The translations under genes and the position numbers were made by a program. From NCBI RefSeq assembly GCF_000332335.1, contig NZ_KB235948.1, positions 6,018,000 to 6,081,999 of the forward strand: a stretch of DNA of 64,000 nt, in the 5' to 3' direction. The stretch comes from Kamptonema formosum PCC 10802 (lineage in GTDB: Bacteria > Cyanobacteriota > Cyanobacteriia > Cyanobacteriales > Oscillatoriaceae). The number at the start of each line of letters is the position of its first letter. The stretch's first letter is position 1. Positions 23,901-32,699 of the stretch are shown here, piece after piece. Below the pieces are notes generated by a model, which saw only the letters and a program-made list of their open reading frames with translations, was not told the origin of the DNA and searched no databases.

Positions 23901-26360
23901 AACGTGTGCGGAGAGATTTTCCGCCCGTTCGATTAAGCCAAACTTCTCCAGATGTTGCAGGGCTGCCTTAATCTTGATGTCCCGCACTTCTGGATTTTCC
24001 GCAAAGTCCTTATCCAGCTCGCCGGTATGGAAAATTTCCCCAGCCGTCGCCCAGAACCAGTCCTCTGATACCCTTTCCTTTCCGTAGGTGCGATCTCGGA
24101 TGCCCTTCAGCGAGGCAAAAATATTTCGCAGTTCATCCTCGGTGAGCTGATTTCGGCTTTGCAGGTAAAAGATGGTTTCCGCATCCTCTCCATCAAACAG
24201 GAGAGTGCACGATGCCGGCATCCCGTCGCGCCCAGCCCTTCCTGTTTCTTGCACATAGCCTTCCAAGTTGGCGCTCATTGCGTGGTGAATCACCGCCCGC
24301 ACATCGGCGCGGTTAATTCCCATCCCGAAAGCGCAAGTCGCCACCACGGCGTTTAACTCGCCCGACTTGAACGCCTGCAAAACTTCATCTTTGTCGTTTT
24401 TGTCTAGCTTCCCGTGGTAGGACCTCGCCTCGATATTTGCGCCGGCAAGCAAGTTGGCTAATCTTTCCGCATTCTTTCGCGCTGTCGTGTACACGAGAGC
24501 GCACCCTTCCCCACTCAAGGATTCCTGAACTTCCTGAATCAGGATTTGCTCTGTGTTGCCACTGACAGGAATAACTCGATACTCCAGATTGTCTCTGGTG
24601 CTGGATTCCGCAATGATTTTGCTGGCAATTTCCAGCCCCTGTTCCGCAAACAGGCTTTTGATTCCCTCCCGGACTTTTACCGTTGCTGTCGCTGTCGTCA
24701 GCGCCATTAGAGGAACTGGCAATTCCAGTTCTTGATACAGCTCCCGGATGAATTTTGGGATATAATAGTAATCCGGTCGGAAATCGTGCCCCCACTCACT
24801 GATGCAGTGGGCTTCGTCAATCGCCCACAGTGCCGGTGGGCGCTCCTGTAGCAGTGTCCGGATGCTGCGCGACCTCAGTTGCTCTGGACTGATATACAGC
24901 AATCCCTTTGAGCTTGTGGGTTTCCGCAGTTGCTGCAACCGCTCCGATCGCTCCTTCACCGGCAAATTGCCATTGATAAACGTGGAGAAGCCGATCCCTA
25001 TCTCTTCCAAGTCCGCCACCTGATCCGCCATCAGCGCTTGCAGGGGAGAAATCACCACAGTCAGAGCGCCCTGTCTTTCAAACAGCATCAAAGCGGGAAT
25101 CTGGTAGCACAGAGATTTTCCCCCTCCTGTTGCCATGATAACCAAAGGCCGGTCGCCGCCCAAAATCGCTTGTACCGCTTCTTCCTGTTTGCCCCTCCAT
25201 TCCTTAATGCCAAACCGTTCCAGGTAAGCGGGATACTCGGGAAGATGTCCCACTGCGCCCCATATTTCCTGAAATGCCGGCAAGTGGGTTAGCCAGCGGG
25301 AGCCTCCAAAAACCGGTCTGCCCTCTTGCCAATCCTCAGGCAAAATGCTATTATTGAAGTGATGCTCAAAGTTCCAGGCAATCAGAGCCGCCACACACAA
25401 GCGGCTGTCAAAATCCCTGCCGGCTGCACTTTCCCAGAATCTTTGCAGATAAGCCGTGTCAAAACCGGCAAGCGCCTCTTCTGGAAGTTCCCCCAACTCA
25501 GGAGCTTTTTTCATCTCCGCTCCCAACAGCCTGAAAAATTGCCGGTACGCGCTGTCTGCTTCGGAAGTCCCGCACGCCAGCAGCCAGCTGTAGGTTTGCA
25601 CCAGTGCTTTGGGCTTCTGTTGCAATTCCCCTACACGCCGGTGCAGCAGCCGCCTGGTTTCCCGAGCGTCTTCCAAAGGATTGTTTCGGTCGCTCTCACT
25701 CTGCTTGTACTCTTTTTCCAGTTTGTGCGATAGCTTCAGCGGAAAGGCCAAAATTGACAGTTCCAGCGTGTCAATCACCAGCCAGGGTTCCAATTCCCGC
25801 CTTTTTTTGATAAGATAGGGATAGTCGAACCGCCGGAAATTGTGACCGCATACCGAGAGCCCGCCTTGCTTCAATTCATGCAGCTGGTGGTACGCCGGCT
25901 CTAAATCTCCTTGACAAATCTCTTCCCCTGTGGTGCTCTCCCACCCCAGACTGTATATACGCCCCTCATAAGTGACTTCTAGATCCAGATACAAATAAGC
26001 TGAATCCAGTTTTGTTTCGAGAGAGGCGCTGCTCTCTGGGGTAATTTCCTCCGCCGGCTGTACCTGCGCTTCTAGCTCAACTTCCTGCTGCCAAGCATAG
26101 TCGAAACTCCCCGACTGTTTTCCTAAAACCTTGACTGTCCTGATGGAGGGCATTCCTAAGCCAATTATCTCCTGTCGGATAAAGTCAACCAGAGTTTGTT
26201 GCTCTAGAGTGCCGGCTGACTCCAGCACCACTTTCAGGCCATCTTGCTTCAGGGAAACTTTGGCAGTGATGCCTTGGGGTTCCAGGGAGCGTTCCAGCAG
26301 GCCGGCGAGCGCCTGTGCGTCAACCTGCCTAGCTTTTTCCAGAAAATTGTCCTCAGCCAT
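20961..26360 (-). CDS. Fusion protein: DEDD-type exonuclease, RecQ helicase and UvrD-like helicase
   Basis: This 1,799-residue DNA repair or defence protein has three enzymatic parts. Residues ~120-240 form a DnaQ-like exonuclease fold: exo I YLDLEV (Asp126, Glu128), exo II GHNFRRFDYPYL (Asp179), exo III NNPLEDARE (Asp231; the usual His is Asn226). Residues ~375-850 form a RecQ (SF2) helicase with Walker A ATGGGKS (410-416), DEAH (515-518) and QETGRAGRDG, followed by a winged-helix/RQC-like part. Residues ~1,170-1,680 form an SF1A UvrD/Rep helicase with IAGPGSGKTRT, FVDEYQDV, LTENYRS and FYVSMTRAKDEL. The protein is cytoplasmic with no signal. Such giant RecQ-UvrD fusions exist in some bacteria, but their role is not settled. 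It stands alone after tRNA-Leu and is divergent from an Rpn-type gene. Confidence 0.93.
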   Translation of the reverse strand: MAEDNFLEKARQVDAQALAGLLERSLEPQGITAKVSLKQDGLKVVLESAGTLEQQTLVDFIRQEIIGLGMPSIRTVKVLGKQSGSFDYAWQQEVELEAQVQPAEEITPESSASLETKLDSAYLYLDLEVTYEGRIYSLGWESTTGEEICQGDLEPAYHQLHELKQGGLSVCGHNFRRFDYPYLIKKRRELEPWLVIDTLELSILAFPLKLSHKLEKEYKQSESDRNNPLEDARETRRLLHRRVGELQQKPKALVQTYSWLLACGTSEADSAYRQFFRLLGAEMKKAPELGELPEEALAGFDTAYLQRFWESAAGRDFDSRLCVAALIAWNFEHHFNNSILPEDWQEGRPVFGGSRWLTHLPAFQEIWGAVGHLPEYPAYLERFGIKEWRGKQEEAVQAILGGDRPLVIMATGGGKSLCYQIPALMLFERQGALTVVISPLQALMADQVADLEEIGIGFSTFINGNLPVKERSERLQQLRKPTSSKGLLYISPEQLRSRSIRTLLQERPPALWAIDEAHCISEWGHDFRPDYYYIPKFIRELYQELELPVPLMALTTATATVKVREGIKSLFAEQGLEIASKIIAESSTRDNLEYRVIPVSGNTEQILIQEVQESLSGEGCALVYTTARKNAERLANLLAGANIEARSYHGKLDKNDKDEVLQAFKSGELNAVVATCAFGMGINRADVRAVIHHAMSANLEGYVQETGRAGRDGMPASCTLLFDGEDAETIFYLQSRNQLTEDELRNIFASLKGIRDRTYGKERVSEDWFWATAGEIFHTGELDKDFAENPEVRDIKIKAALQHLEKFGLIERAENLSAHVNFKLADKSKEESVSRFDEWSRSKNFLPSEVREFEQLIAAMYRVKAHYTQQEQPVPLDHLSDESGIDPAKLTPRIRQLQRAGVCSANIPLTFRLTKGVKGDARSQYERIREWEEKLLDELLEIQTSCANSSSQEERGGVQVNLRNLASRLDPDRSKKIRAAYLMDILEGWRAQKWVRLTKKSREVVILKEMEVAEHLERRQGLAAAVLEVLYEKLSSKDGARLRVECELEQLLDSVNQKTHPLQATERELSDVLLWLHYRKLVRLAEGLNLWHQAFKLRVIKGRKESAISSGYKKIKAYYEEQARRTHIMLEYGKLEEPAARQKLISDYFHLSEKEFARAYPNLSTEAVKRPVTEDDYERIMGDLNSAQREIVRAENPALLVIAGPGSGKTRTIVRRIAHLVKVKRIDPDRILVLAYNRNAVRELRLRLQDIIGSAASGLRVYTFHGLALALLGWAQGSERLSNDEEFTKLLKEACDLIELGEESDDGDTQARRIELLGNVEYIFVDEYQDVAEDEYRLIKLIAGLGYSGDESRSVQINLCVIGDDDQNLYEFRKTSPKYIQQFEEEYKARRFLLTENYRSTEPIIGAANNLIRNNKIRCKQKPEEQVRIDSAREGSGGFPVTAFTFLDTSSQAGWIVQKIQDWRSQGIPANDIAVLARQWDNLSPIRLLLERQGIPTYALKGGEIKLVRNRVTCQLIDELNAQSLDFSATEPVKDWFVRQFKRWNRSLDEPTVKTLLKIAGDLDLERGCGSENWGLPVSAGEIVRALLEFNKSEVFLEENAVLVTSCHGAKGLEFRKVILLTDNFSAAYNEIESKRRLFYVSMTRAKDELVLCSTQSSQFVRETGVSSQKIEWAGGQLPQWMLYLDLEPSDVNLGYPATRNSQPIIKTLREGDPLQIKAKQFGKNWGWVIITQQGWEIGNLSKKCTETLRRKGIQVNQFQFQQGEVTVGSIYRHLKTDEITGEIPEDWFVVIPQIRVCR

Positions 26361-26579
26361 AACTCAAACTCCCTGAACGCGAACAGTCTGAACGTAGCAC
26401 TTTCTTGAGAATAGCGCCAGCCGCACCTCTGCGCAATCCCCCCGATGTAAATAAATGTAAAATTTTCTCAAGGGTGCCGCCTCACCGGCTCTAGGATTTT
26501 TGAGCCTTCCCCCCTGCGGCTCGCTCGCACTCCCAGCACCCAGTAAGATAAAAAAGAAGTCATTCAACACAGCATACCA

Positions 26580-27425
26580 TTGACTTACGACAATACCTGT
26601 AAATATCTCGCTGAAAAGTACCCAGCCCAGTTTATTCGCTGGCTGCGCTCAATTGACACTGCCGGCATCCGAGTTCTCAAAACCGAACTCAGCCCAGAAC
26701 CGGTTCGCGCCGATTCCGTCACCTTCCTGCAAATTGCCGGTGAAATCCAGCACCTGGAATTTCAAACCCTGCCGCAATCGGCTCCCCCGATAGACTTCCG
26801 GATGCTCGATTACTATACGCGACTGAAGCGGCAATACGGGTGCCCCATCTATCAGGCAGTCATCTTCTTGCAGGAGACAAGCTCAGAACTTGTCTTTAGA
26901 GACGGCTACCAAGATACCAACACCCGGCATCAATATGAAGTCATCCGGATGTGGGAGCAAGACCCCGCGCCGCTTCTGGCTGACCCAGCTTTGCTGCCAC
27001 TCGCTACTCTAGCGCGAAGCGACTCACCGCGAGCCCTGCTCGAACAAGTCGCTGAACGAGTCGCTAGCATTGAGGCAAGTGACGAGCGGCGGAATCTCTC
27101 CGCTTGTGCGGGAGTTCTTGCCGGCTTGCGGTTTGACAAAGATTTAATTCGCCCACTGTTCAGGAACGAAACTATGCGCGAGTCTGTAATTTTTCAAGAA
27201 ATCCTCGAAGAAGGACGCCAGGAAGGGATCAAACAAGGAGTCAAACAAGGAGAGGTGGCCTTGCTCGTGCGCCTGCTCAACCGGCGGCTGGGTGCCGTTG
27301 AGCCACAATCCCTAGACAGGATTCGGGACTTATCCCTCCCTCAGCTTGAGGAACTGGGCGAGGCGCTGCTCGATTTCTCAGAAGTCTCTGACTTAACCGC
27401 CTGGCTCGACCGGCACCAGCAATAG
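26580..27425 (+). CDS. Rpn family (recombination-promoting nuclease/DUF4351) protein
   Basis: This 281-residue protein begins with a TTG codon (26580), giving TYDNTCKYLAEKYPAQFIRW, the usual N-terminus of this cyanobacterial family. The PD-(D/E)XK-like core shows ELSPEPVRADSVTFLQ and GEIQHLEFQTLPQ, where the Asp and the E-x-Q resemble the nuclease site. The C-terminal half has EEGRQEGIKQGVKQGEVALL and the DUF4351 stretch LLVRLLNRRLGAVEPQSLDR with LPQLEELGEALLDFSE. Rpn proteins stimulate RecA-independent recombination in E. coli, and cyanobacteria carry dozens of copies of unknown role. A divergent helicase-nuclease fusion lies about 220 bp away; a functional link is speculative. Confidence 0.9.
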   Translation: MTYDNTCKYLAEKYPAQFIRWLRSIDTAGIRVLKTELSPEPVRADSVTFLQIAGEIQHLEFQTLPQSAPPIDFRMLDYYTRLKRQYGCPIYQAVIFLQETSSELVFRDGYQDTNTRHQYEVIRMWEQDPAPLLADPALLPLATLARSDSPRALLEQVAERVASIEASDERRNLSACAGVLAGLRFDKDLIRPLFRNETMRESVIFQEILEEGRQEGIKQGVKQGEVALLVRLLNRRLGAVEPQSLDRIRDLSLPQLEELGEALLDFSEVSDLTAWLDRHQQ

Positions 27426-27533
27426 CCCTCTCCCCCCTCACCCCCTCCGCCGGCGGGTGAGCTTCCCACCGGCTGCAGGGGCAGCAGGCAAGGGGCGGTA
27501 TGATAAAAAAGATGTTAACTTCTGTGAAGAGCC

Positions 27534-28160
27534 GTGACTGCAACTGTCCCACCGGCAAAAAGCGGGCTGACACAAAACCCGCCCCAAAACAAATCCTGGC
27601 ACGCGCTCACCCCCCTGTGGCAGGGGGGAGAAGAAATCGTGCACAGGGGATTGCCCCACAGCCAGCTTTCCCCGGCGTGGCAAATCCTGCTCCTCGGAGA
27701 TGGCTCCCCCACCCGCCACCTGCAACTGCTCACCGGCGAACCAACGGAAGTTGATATCATAGACATGTCGCCGGTGGGGATGGATTCTGACAGAGCGCCC
27801 GATCTAATTGAGCTCGTTCCCGGACCGAGACTGCGCCGGCAAGTGTGGCTGCGCAAAGCTTCAGGACAGCGTTTAGCCTACGCCACCTCTTGGTGGGAAG
27901 CCAGCCACGTCGATGAGTATTTGCAGAATAAATCTATCCCCATTTGGGCGAGTCTGGCGAACCTGCGCACAGAATTATATCGCGACGTGCAAGGCATTCA
28001 CTACGGCAACTCAGCCGTCTTAGAACAAGCATTTGGCTATCCAGGGCCATTTTGGGGCCGGCATTACCTGTTCTGGCACCACAAAAAGCCCCTGACAGTA
28101 ATTTACGAAGTGTTCTCCCCCTACTTAACCAAATACCTCGGGCCGGCGCAAACAGATTAG
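27534..28160 (+). CDS. Chorismate lyase family protein (DUF98/Ycf21)
   Basis: This protein of about 208 residues should convert chorismate to 4-hydroxybenzoate, the first committed step of cyanobacterial plastoquinone synthesis. Seen are SHSQ-type start of the fold (PAWQILLLGDGSPTRHLQLL), the Arg-rich strand LRRQVWLRKASGQRLAYATS, IPIWASLANLRTELYRDVQG and the terminal IYEVFSPYLTKYLG, where the Glu corresponds to the conserved UbiC glutamate. The start is GTG 27534; the first ~25 residues are not conserved. The 3' end (codons for TKYLGPAQTD) lies inside a 92-bp unit that is duplicated immediately downstream. Confidence 0.85.
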   Translation: MTATVPPAKSGLTQNPPQNKSWHALTPLWQGGEEIVHRGLPHSQLSPAWQILLLGDGSPTRHLQLLTGEPTEVDIIDMSPVGMDSDRAPDLIELVPGPRLRRQVWLRKASGQRLAYATSWWEASHVDEYLQNKSIPIWASLANLRTELYRDVQGIHYGNSAVLEQAFGYPGPFWGRHYLFWHHKKPLTVIYEVFSPYLTKYLGPAQTD

Positions 28161-28311
28161 ATGAGGACGTAGGACAGGCGTCTCGCCTGTCCTTTTCCCT
28201 GCTAGCAAGTGAGAGCCGTACCAAATACCTCGGGCCGGCGCAAACAGATTAGGTGAGGACGTAGGACAGGCGTCTCGCCTGTCCTTTTCCCTGCCAGCAA
28301 GTGAGAGACGC
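28128..28311. repeat. 92-bp tandem duplication including the 3' end of the chorismate lyase gene
   Basis: Copy 1 (28128-28219) and copy 2 (28220-28311) differ at only a few positions. Each contains the last codons of the lyase gene, its stop, the palindrome GACAGGCGTCTCGCCTGTC and GCAAGTGAGAG. The duplication is therefore recent and leaves the gene intact. Confidence 0.95.
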
Positions 28312-28361
28312 TGTCCTAAACTGAAGCTGCCTGGAAACGAAGATTATTCCCGTTGCCAGCC

Positions 28362-29885
28362 TCACACTGTAACTGCTTTTTCCAGCATCAGCTTAGAGCG
28401 TTTCACCGGCTCGGGAACAGCAATCGGGTAGTCCCCAGTAAAGCAAGCGGTGCAGAAGCTCTTAGGATCTTCACCCGTCGCCTTAACCATCCCATCCCAA
28501 CTCAGAAAAGCCAGCGAGTCAACCCCAATTTGATCTGCAATCTCCTGAACCGACTTAGTAGCAGCAATCAGCTGGTCTTGGTTATCCGTATCAATGCCGT
28601 AGAAGCACGGGTGAGTCACCGGCGGCGACGATATACGCATGTGAACTTCCACAGCACCGGCATCCCGCAGCGCTTTAACAATTTTGCGGCTAGTCGTTCC
28701 CCGCACAATCGAATCATCCACAATCACCACCCGCTTGCCCTCCAAAACATCTTTGAGCGGGTTCAATTTCATGCGAATCCCCGACTCGCGCATATGTTGA
28801 GTGGGCTGGATAAACGTGCGCCCCACATAGCGATTTTTAATCAGCCCCTCAGCGTAAGGAATGCCAGAACCTTGGGAGAAGCCAATCGCCGCCGGTATGC
28901 CAGAATCGGGGACGCCAATGATGATATCCACATCCGCCGGCGCTTCTTTAGCCAGCTGGCGACCGATCCGCAGCCGGTAGGTGTACAAACTTTCGTCGTG
29001 CATGACGCTATCCGGGCGGGCGAAGTAAATCATTTCAAAGATGCAGAGCTTGCGTTGCGGCTGCTTGCTCCAGTGGAAAGAAGCCATACCTTCTTCCGTA
29101 ATCCACACTAACTCCCCAGGCTCGACATCCCGCAAATATTGAGCACCAATAATATCCAGCCCGCAGGTTTCTGAGGCGAGAACATAGCGCACAGGGTTAC
29201 TGTCCAGAGTGCCAATCACCAGGGGGCGGACGCCGTTGGGATCTCGCGCGCCCATCAAACCTGCCGGTGTGCCGATCGTCAGGCTGAAGGCTCCCGAACA
29301 GCGGTGGAAAGCGCTGATGGCTGCTTCTAACCAGTTTTTGCCGGCATTGACCTCCAGGGCGATCGCAACCGCAATCATTTCTGAATCGGTGGTGCTGACT
29401 AAGTTGCAGTTCCGCTGCAGCAACTCATCTCGCAGTTCTGCAGTGTTGACAAGATTGCCATTATGTGCTAAGGCAACAGGCCCCAAACGGGTTTCCACCA
29501 CAGCGGGCTGGGCGTTGACGACGCGGCTGGAGCCGGTGGTCGAGTAGCGGGTGTGGCCAACGGCCAGGTTTCCGGGCAAGTCGTGCAAAATCGATTCGCT
29601 GAACACATGGGACACCAGCCCCATGTCTTTGTGCAGGCGCACCTGCTCTCCGTCGAAGGTGGCGATTCCTGCGGATTCTTGACCCCGGTGCTGCAGCGCG
29701 TACAGACCGAAGTAGGTCAGCTTGGCAACATCTTCCTCGGGGGCGTAGATGCCAAAAACGCCGCAGGCTTCTTGTGGCTTGTCAGATGCGGGCGCGACGC
29801 CAAGGGTGGCATCCGCACTGTCTGCGTGCCAATCTCGGGAATCAGCGGGACGCACTTCAGAGGAGAGGGGATGGTTAGGAATCAT
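28362..29885 (-). CDS. purF: Amidophosphoribosyltransferase
   Basis: This 507-residue enzyme catalyses the first committed step of purine synthesis (PRPP plus glutamine to phosphoribosylamine). The N-terminal 40 residues are a propeptide; the catalytic Cys41 lies in EACGVFGIY. The glutaminase domain shows LQHRGQESAGIA, GHTRYSTTGSS and LAHNGNLVNT. The PRPP-binding loop reads VVIVDDSIVRGTTS. Cysteines near CFYGIDT and the C-terminal SFCTACFTGDYP fit the [4Fe-4S] type found in cyanobacteria and plants. It follows purL on the same strand with 220 bp between, a conserved linkage. Confidence 0.96.
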   Translation of the reverse strand: MIPNHPLSSEVRPADSRDWHADSADATLGVAPASDKPQEACGVFGIYAPEEDVAKLTYFGLYALQHRGQESAGIATFDGEQVRLHKDMGLVSHVFSESILHDLPGNLAVGHTRYSTTGSSRVVNAQPAVVETRLGPVALAHNGNLVNTAELRDELLQRNCNLVSTTDSEMIAVAIALEVNAGKNWLEAAISAFHRCSGAFSLTIGTPAGLMGARDPNGVRPLVIGTLDSNPVRYVLASETCGLDIIGAQYLRDVEPGELVWITEEGMASFHWSKQPQRKLCIFEMIYFARPDSVMHDESLYTYRLRIGRQLAKEAPADVDIIIGVPDSGIPAAIGFSQGSGIPYAEGLIKNRYVGRTFIQPTQHMRESGIRMKLNPLKDVLEGKRVVIVDDSIVRGTTSRKIVKALRDAGAVEVHMRISSPPVTHPCFYGIDTDNQDQLIAATKSVQEIADQIGVDSLAFLSWDGMVKATGEDPKSFCTACFTGDYPIAVPEPVKRSKLMLEKAVTV

Positions 29886-30105
29886 GGTTCAGCTCCTACT
29901 ACTGATCGAGATGGGGGTGAGTGGGATCGAGATCAAGCCTGCCGCTATTAACCGAAGTAGAAGGGCAGCTTAAATATTTCTTAACATTCCACCATAACGG
30001 TAGCGCAATAGGGATCGGCGATGCTACTGATTTTTTCAAGAATGAGCTTGTGGGGTGCGTTCCCCTGGGGGGAAGGCACCCCACTCCTTGCTGGGGAAAG
30101 CGGTG

Positions 30106-32433
30106 TTACGCCGAGAGCCGGCGCTCAATGGCGTTAAGCCAGCGGTCGCTCATGTCGGCGATGCTAGCCTCAATTAAGGGGGCGCTATCATCCGTAAAAA
30201 CGCGCAAACTGGTATCGGCAACCTGACCAATTTTTTGCCAGTCCTCTCCAAGGCTGTCCTTTAAGTGGGATTCCCAAACAGCGGACATCTCTGGGGCGGC
30301 GGAAACCACAATGCGAGCACCGCCCTCTCCGAAGAGGAGTTCATCCCAGCGAACGCCCGGATTGGGCAGGTGAATTTCGGCTCCCAGATTGCCGGTGATG
30401 CAGGATTCGGCGAGGGCGACTGCGATTCCTCCCTCGGCGCAGTCGTGGGCGGACCGCACCCAGCCCTGGCGGATTCCGTCGCGGCAAGCGGCTTGCACCC
30501 GCCGCTCCAGGTTAAAATCGACGCGCGGGGGAATGCCGGCAACTGTGCCGTGAATGGCTGCTAAATATTCAGAAGCGCCCAGGGTGACTGTAGATGCCCC
30601 ATGCCCCAACAGGTAAATGATATCACCCCCTTTCTGCCAGCCCTGACCGCAGATGCGGCTCAAATCGGGGATTAAGCCCACCATGCCAACCACCGGCGTG
30701 GGGTAGATGGGGGTGGGATTGCCGGCGGAGTCGAGGGTTTCGTTGTACAGGGAAACATTGCCGCCGGTGACTGGGGTGCCGAATTCGCTGCACGCTTCTG
30801 CAATCCCCCGGCAAGAGGACGCCAGCTGCCAGTAACCCACCGGCTTTTCGGGGGAGCCGAAATTGAGGTTGTCTGTGACGGCGAGGGGTTCTGCGCCCAC
30901 GCAGCTGAGGTTGCGGGCGGCTTCTGCGACGACTGCTTTGGCTCCTTCGTATGGCTCGAGGTAGACGTAGCGGGAATTGCAGTCTACTGTGGCGGCTACC
31001 CCGCGCCCAGACGCCGCCGTTGGGGGGAGGGGGGGTTCGGCGGGGCGCAGCCGCACGACAGAGGCGTCCGCGCCGCCGGGGAGGAGGACGGTGTTGTTCT
31101 GGACTTGATGGTCGTACTGCCGGTACACCCAGCGTTTGCTGGCAATGGTTGGCGTGTCTAGGAGTTGCAGCAGGATGTCATTCCAGGTTTTGTGGCTTTC
31201 TTGGATTTGGATGCCGGCTGGCGTGCTTTCGGGGAGGGCGTCTGCTGTCCACTTCCAGGCTTGCTTAGCATAGTCTGGCGGTTCTGTCAAGAGCTGCCGG
31301 TGATAAATTGGGGTGTTGTCGGCGAGGGCTGTGGCGGGTATTTCCGCGGCTACTTTGCCTTGGAAGAGAATGCGCACAATGGGTTCGTCAATAACGTGGC
31401 CGGCGATTACGGCGTGAAGCCCCCATTTGTGGAATATGTCGATTAGTTGCTGTTCGCGACCTTTGTGGGCGACAAAGAGCATGCGCTCTTGGGATTCGGA
31501 GAGGAGGTATTCGTAGGGCACCATGCCGGTTTCGCGGACGGGGATTTTGTCGAGGTCGAATTCGATTCCGACGCCGCCTTTGGCTGCCATTTCGGAGGTG
31601 GAGCAGGTGATGCCGGCTGCGCCCATGTCTTGTGCGGCGACGACTGCGCCGGTTTTGAAGGCTTCTAAGCAGGCTTCGATGAGGGATTTTTCTAGGAAGG
31701 GATCGCCGACTTGGACGGCGGGGCGATCGTCCATTGAGGCGTCGCTGAGTTCGGCGCTGGCGAAGCTGGCTCCTCCCATGCCGTCTCTGCCGGTGGTGGA
31801 ACCGACGTAGAGTACGGGGTTGCCGGTGCCGGCTGCGCCGGATTTGACGATTTCGGGGGTTTCCATCAGGCCGAGGGCCATGACGTTGACCAGGGGGTTG
31901 CCGGTGTAGGCGGGGTCGAAGTAGACTTCGCCGCCAACGGTGGGAACCCCAACCGCATTACCATAGTGGGAAATTCCTTCGACGACACCGGCAAACAGGC
32001 GGCGGGTGCGGGCGTCTTGTAGGGAGCCGAAGCGGAGGGAGTTGAGGACGGCGATTGGGCGAGCGCCCATTGTGAAGATGTCTCGCAGGATGCCTCCAAC
32101 GCCGGTGGCTGCTCCTTGGAAGGGTTCGACGGCGGAGGGGTGGTTGTGGGATTCGATTTTGAAGGCCAGTCGCAGTCCGTCTCCTAAGTCTACCACACCG
32201 GCGTTCTCTCCGGGGCCGACGAGGATGCGATCGCCCTGGGTGGGGAATTGTTTGAGGAGGGGGCGGGAGTTTTTGTAGCAGCAGTGTTCTGACCACATGA
32301 CGCCGAACATGCCCAGCTCGGCTTTGTTGGGGTGGCGACCGAGCCGGTGGACAATTTCTTCGTACTCTTCGGGCTTTAGACCCTCGTCGGCGATTTCTTC
32401 AGGGGAGAATGGGGCTTCGGAAATAATAGACAT
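30106..32433 (-). CDS. purL: Phosphoribosylformylglycinamidine synthase subunit PurL
   Basis: This subunit of about 775 residues carries out the ATP-dependent conversion of FGAR to FGAM in purine synthesis, together with PurS and PurQ. Landmarks are [60 protein letters not shown] and [12 protein letters not shown] place the start at ATG 32433 ([19 protein letters not shown]); the frame extends five codons upstream to 32448. purF follows downstream. Between 29886 and 30105 there is no gene. Confidence 0.96.
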   Translation of the reverse strand: MSIISEAPFSPEEIADEGLKPEEYEEIVHRLGRHPNKAELGMFGVMWSEHCCYKNSRPLLKQFPTQGDRILVGPGENAGVVDLGDGLRLAFKIESHNHPSAVEPFQGAATGVGGILRDIFTMGARPIAVLNSLRFGSLQDARTRRLFAGVVEGISHYGNAVGVPTVGGEVYFDPAYTGNPLVNVMALGLMETPEIVKSGAAGTGNPVLYVGSTTGRDGMGGASFASAELSDASMDDRPAVQVGDPFLEKSLIEACLEAFKTGAVVAAQDMGAAGITCSTSEMAAKGGVGIEFDLDKIPVRETGMVPYEYLLSESQERMLFVAHKGREQQLIDIFHKWGLHAVIAGHVIDEPIVRILFQGKVAAEIPATALADNTPIYHRQLLTEPPDYAKQAWKWTADALPESTPAGIQIQESHKTWNDILLQLLDTPTIASKRWVYRQYDHQVQNNTVLLPGGADASVVRLRPAEPPLPPTAASGRGVAATVDCNSRYVYLEPYEGAKAVVAEAARNLSCVGAEPLAVTDNLNFGSPEKPVGYWQLASSCRGIAEACSEFGTPVTGGNVSLYNETLDSAGNPTPIYPTPVVGMVGLIPDLSRICGQGWQKGGDIIYLLGHGASTVTLGASEYLAAIHGTVAGIPPRVDFNLERRVQAACRDGIRQGWVRSAHDCAEGGIAVALAESCITGNLGAEIHLPNPGVRWDELLFGEGGARIVVSAAPEMSAVWESHLKDSLGEDWQKIGQVADTSLRVFTDDSAPLIEASIADMSDRWLNAIERRLSA

Positions 32434-32530
32434 GTAACCCTTGCGCAAACGGCACAGGGTTTATTGTATCGGGATTCACCGGCAATTGGAAGTGGGTGCC
32501 GCGCACCTGTGGGGGCGGGTTTACCCAAGA

Positions 32531-32699
32531 TATAGCAGTAGGCACTTAGGGAACGGACTTGGGGTTTAACATGATGTAGGGGCGGGTTCACCGACAAAGA
32601 GTGCCACACAGCTACAACACCGATAAACCCGCTCCTAACCTCTGATATAGCAGCCGGCAATTGGGCCATAGCGTGGCCCAATTGCCGGCTGCTGCTATA
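32531..32699. repeat. Compound MITE-like element with a 20-bp perfect hairpin
   Basis: The left part begins TATAGCAGTAGGCACTTAGG (32531). The right part (32646-32699) is a nearly complete palindrome: AGCAGCCGGCAATTGGGCCA (32649-32668), loop TAGCG, then its exact complement (32674-32693). It starts and ends with TATAGCAG/CTGCTATA, so it looks like a minimal snap-back member of the same family. Confidence 0.85.
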
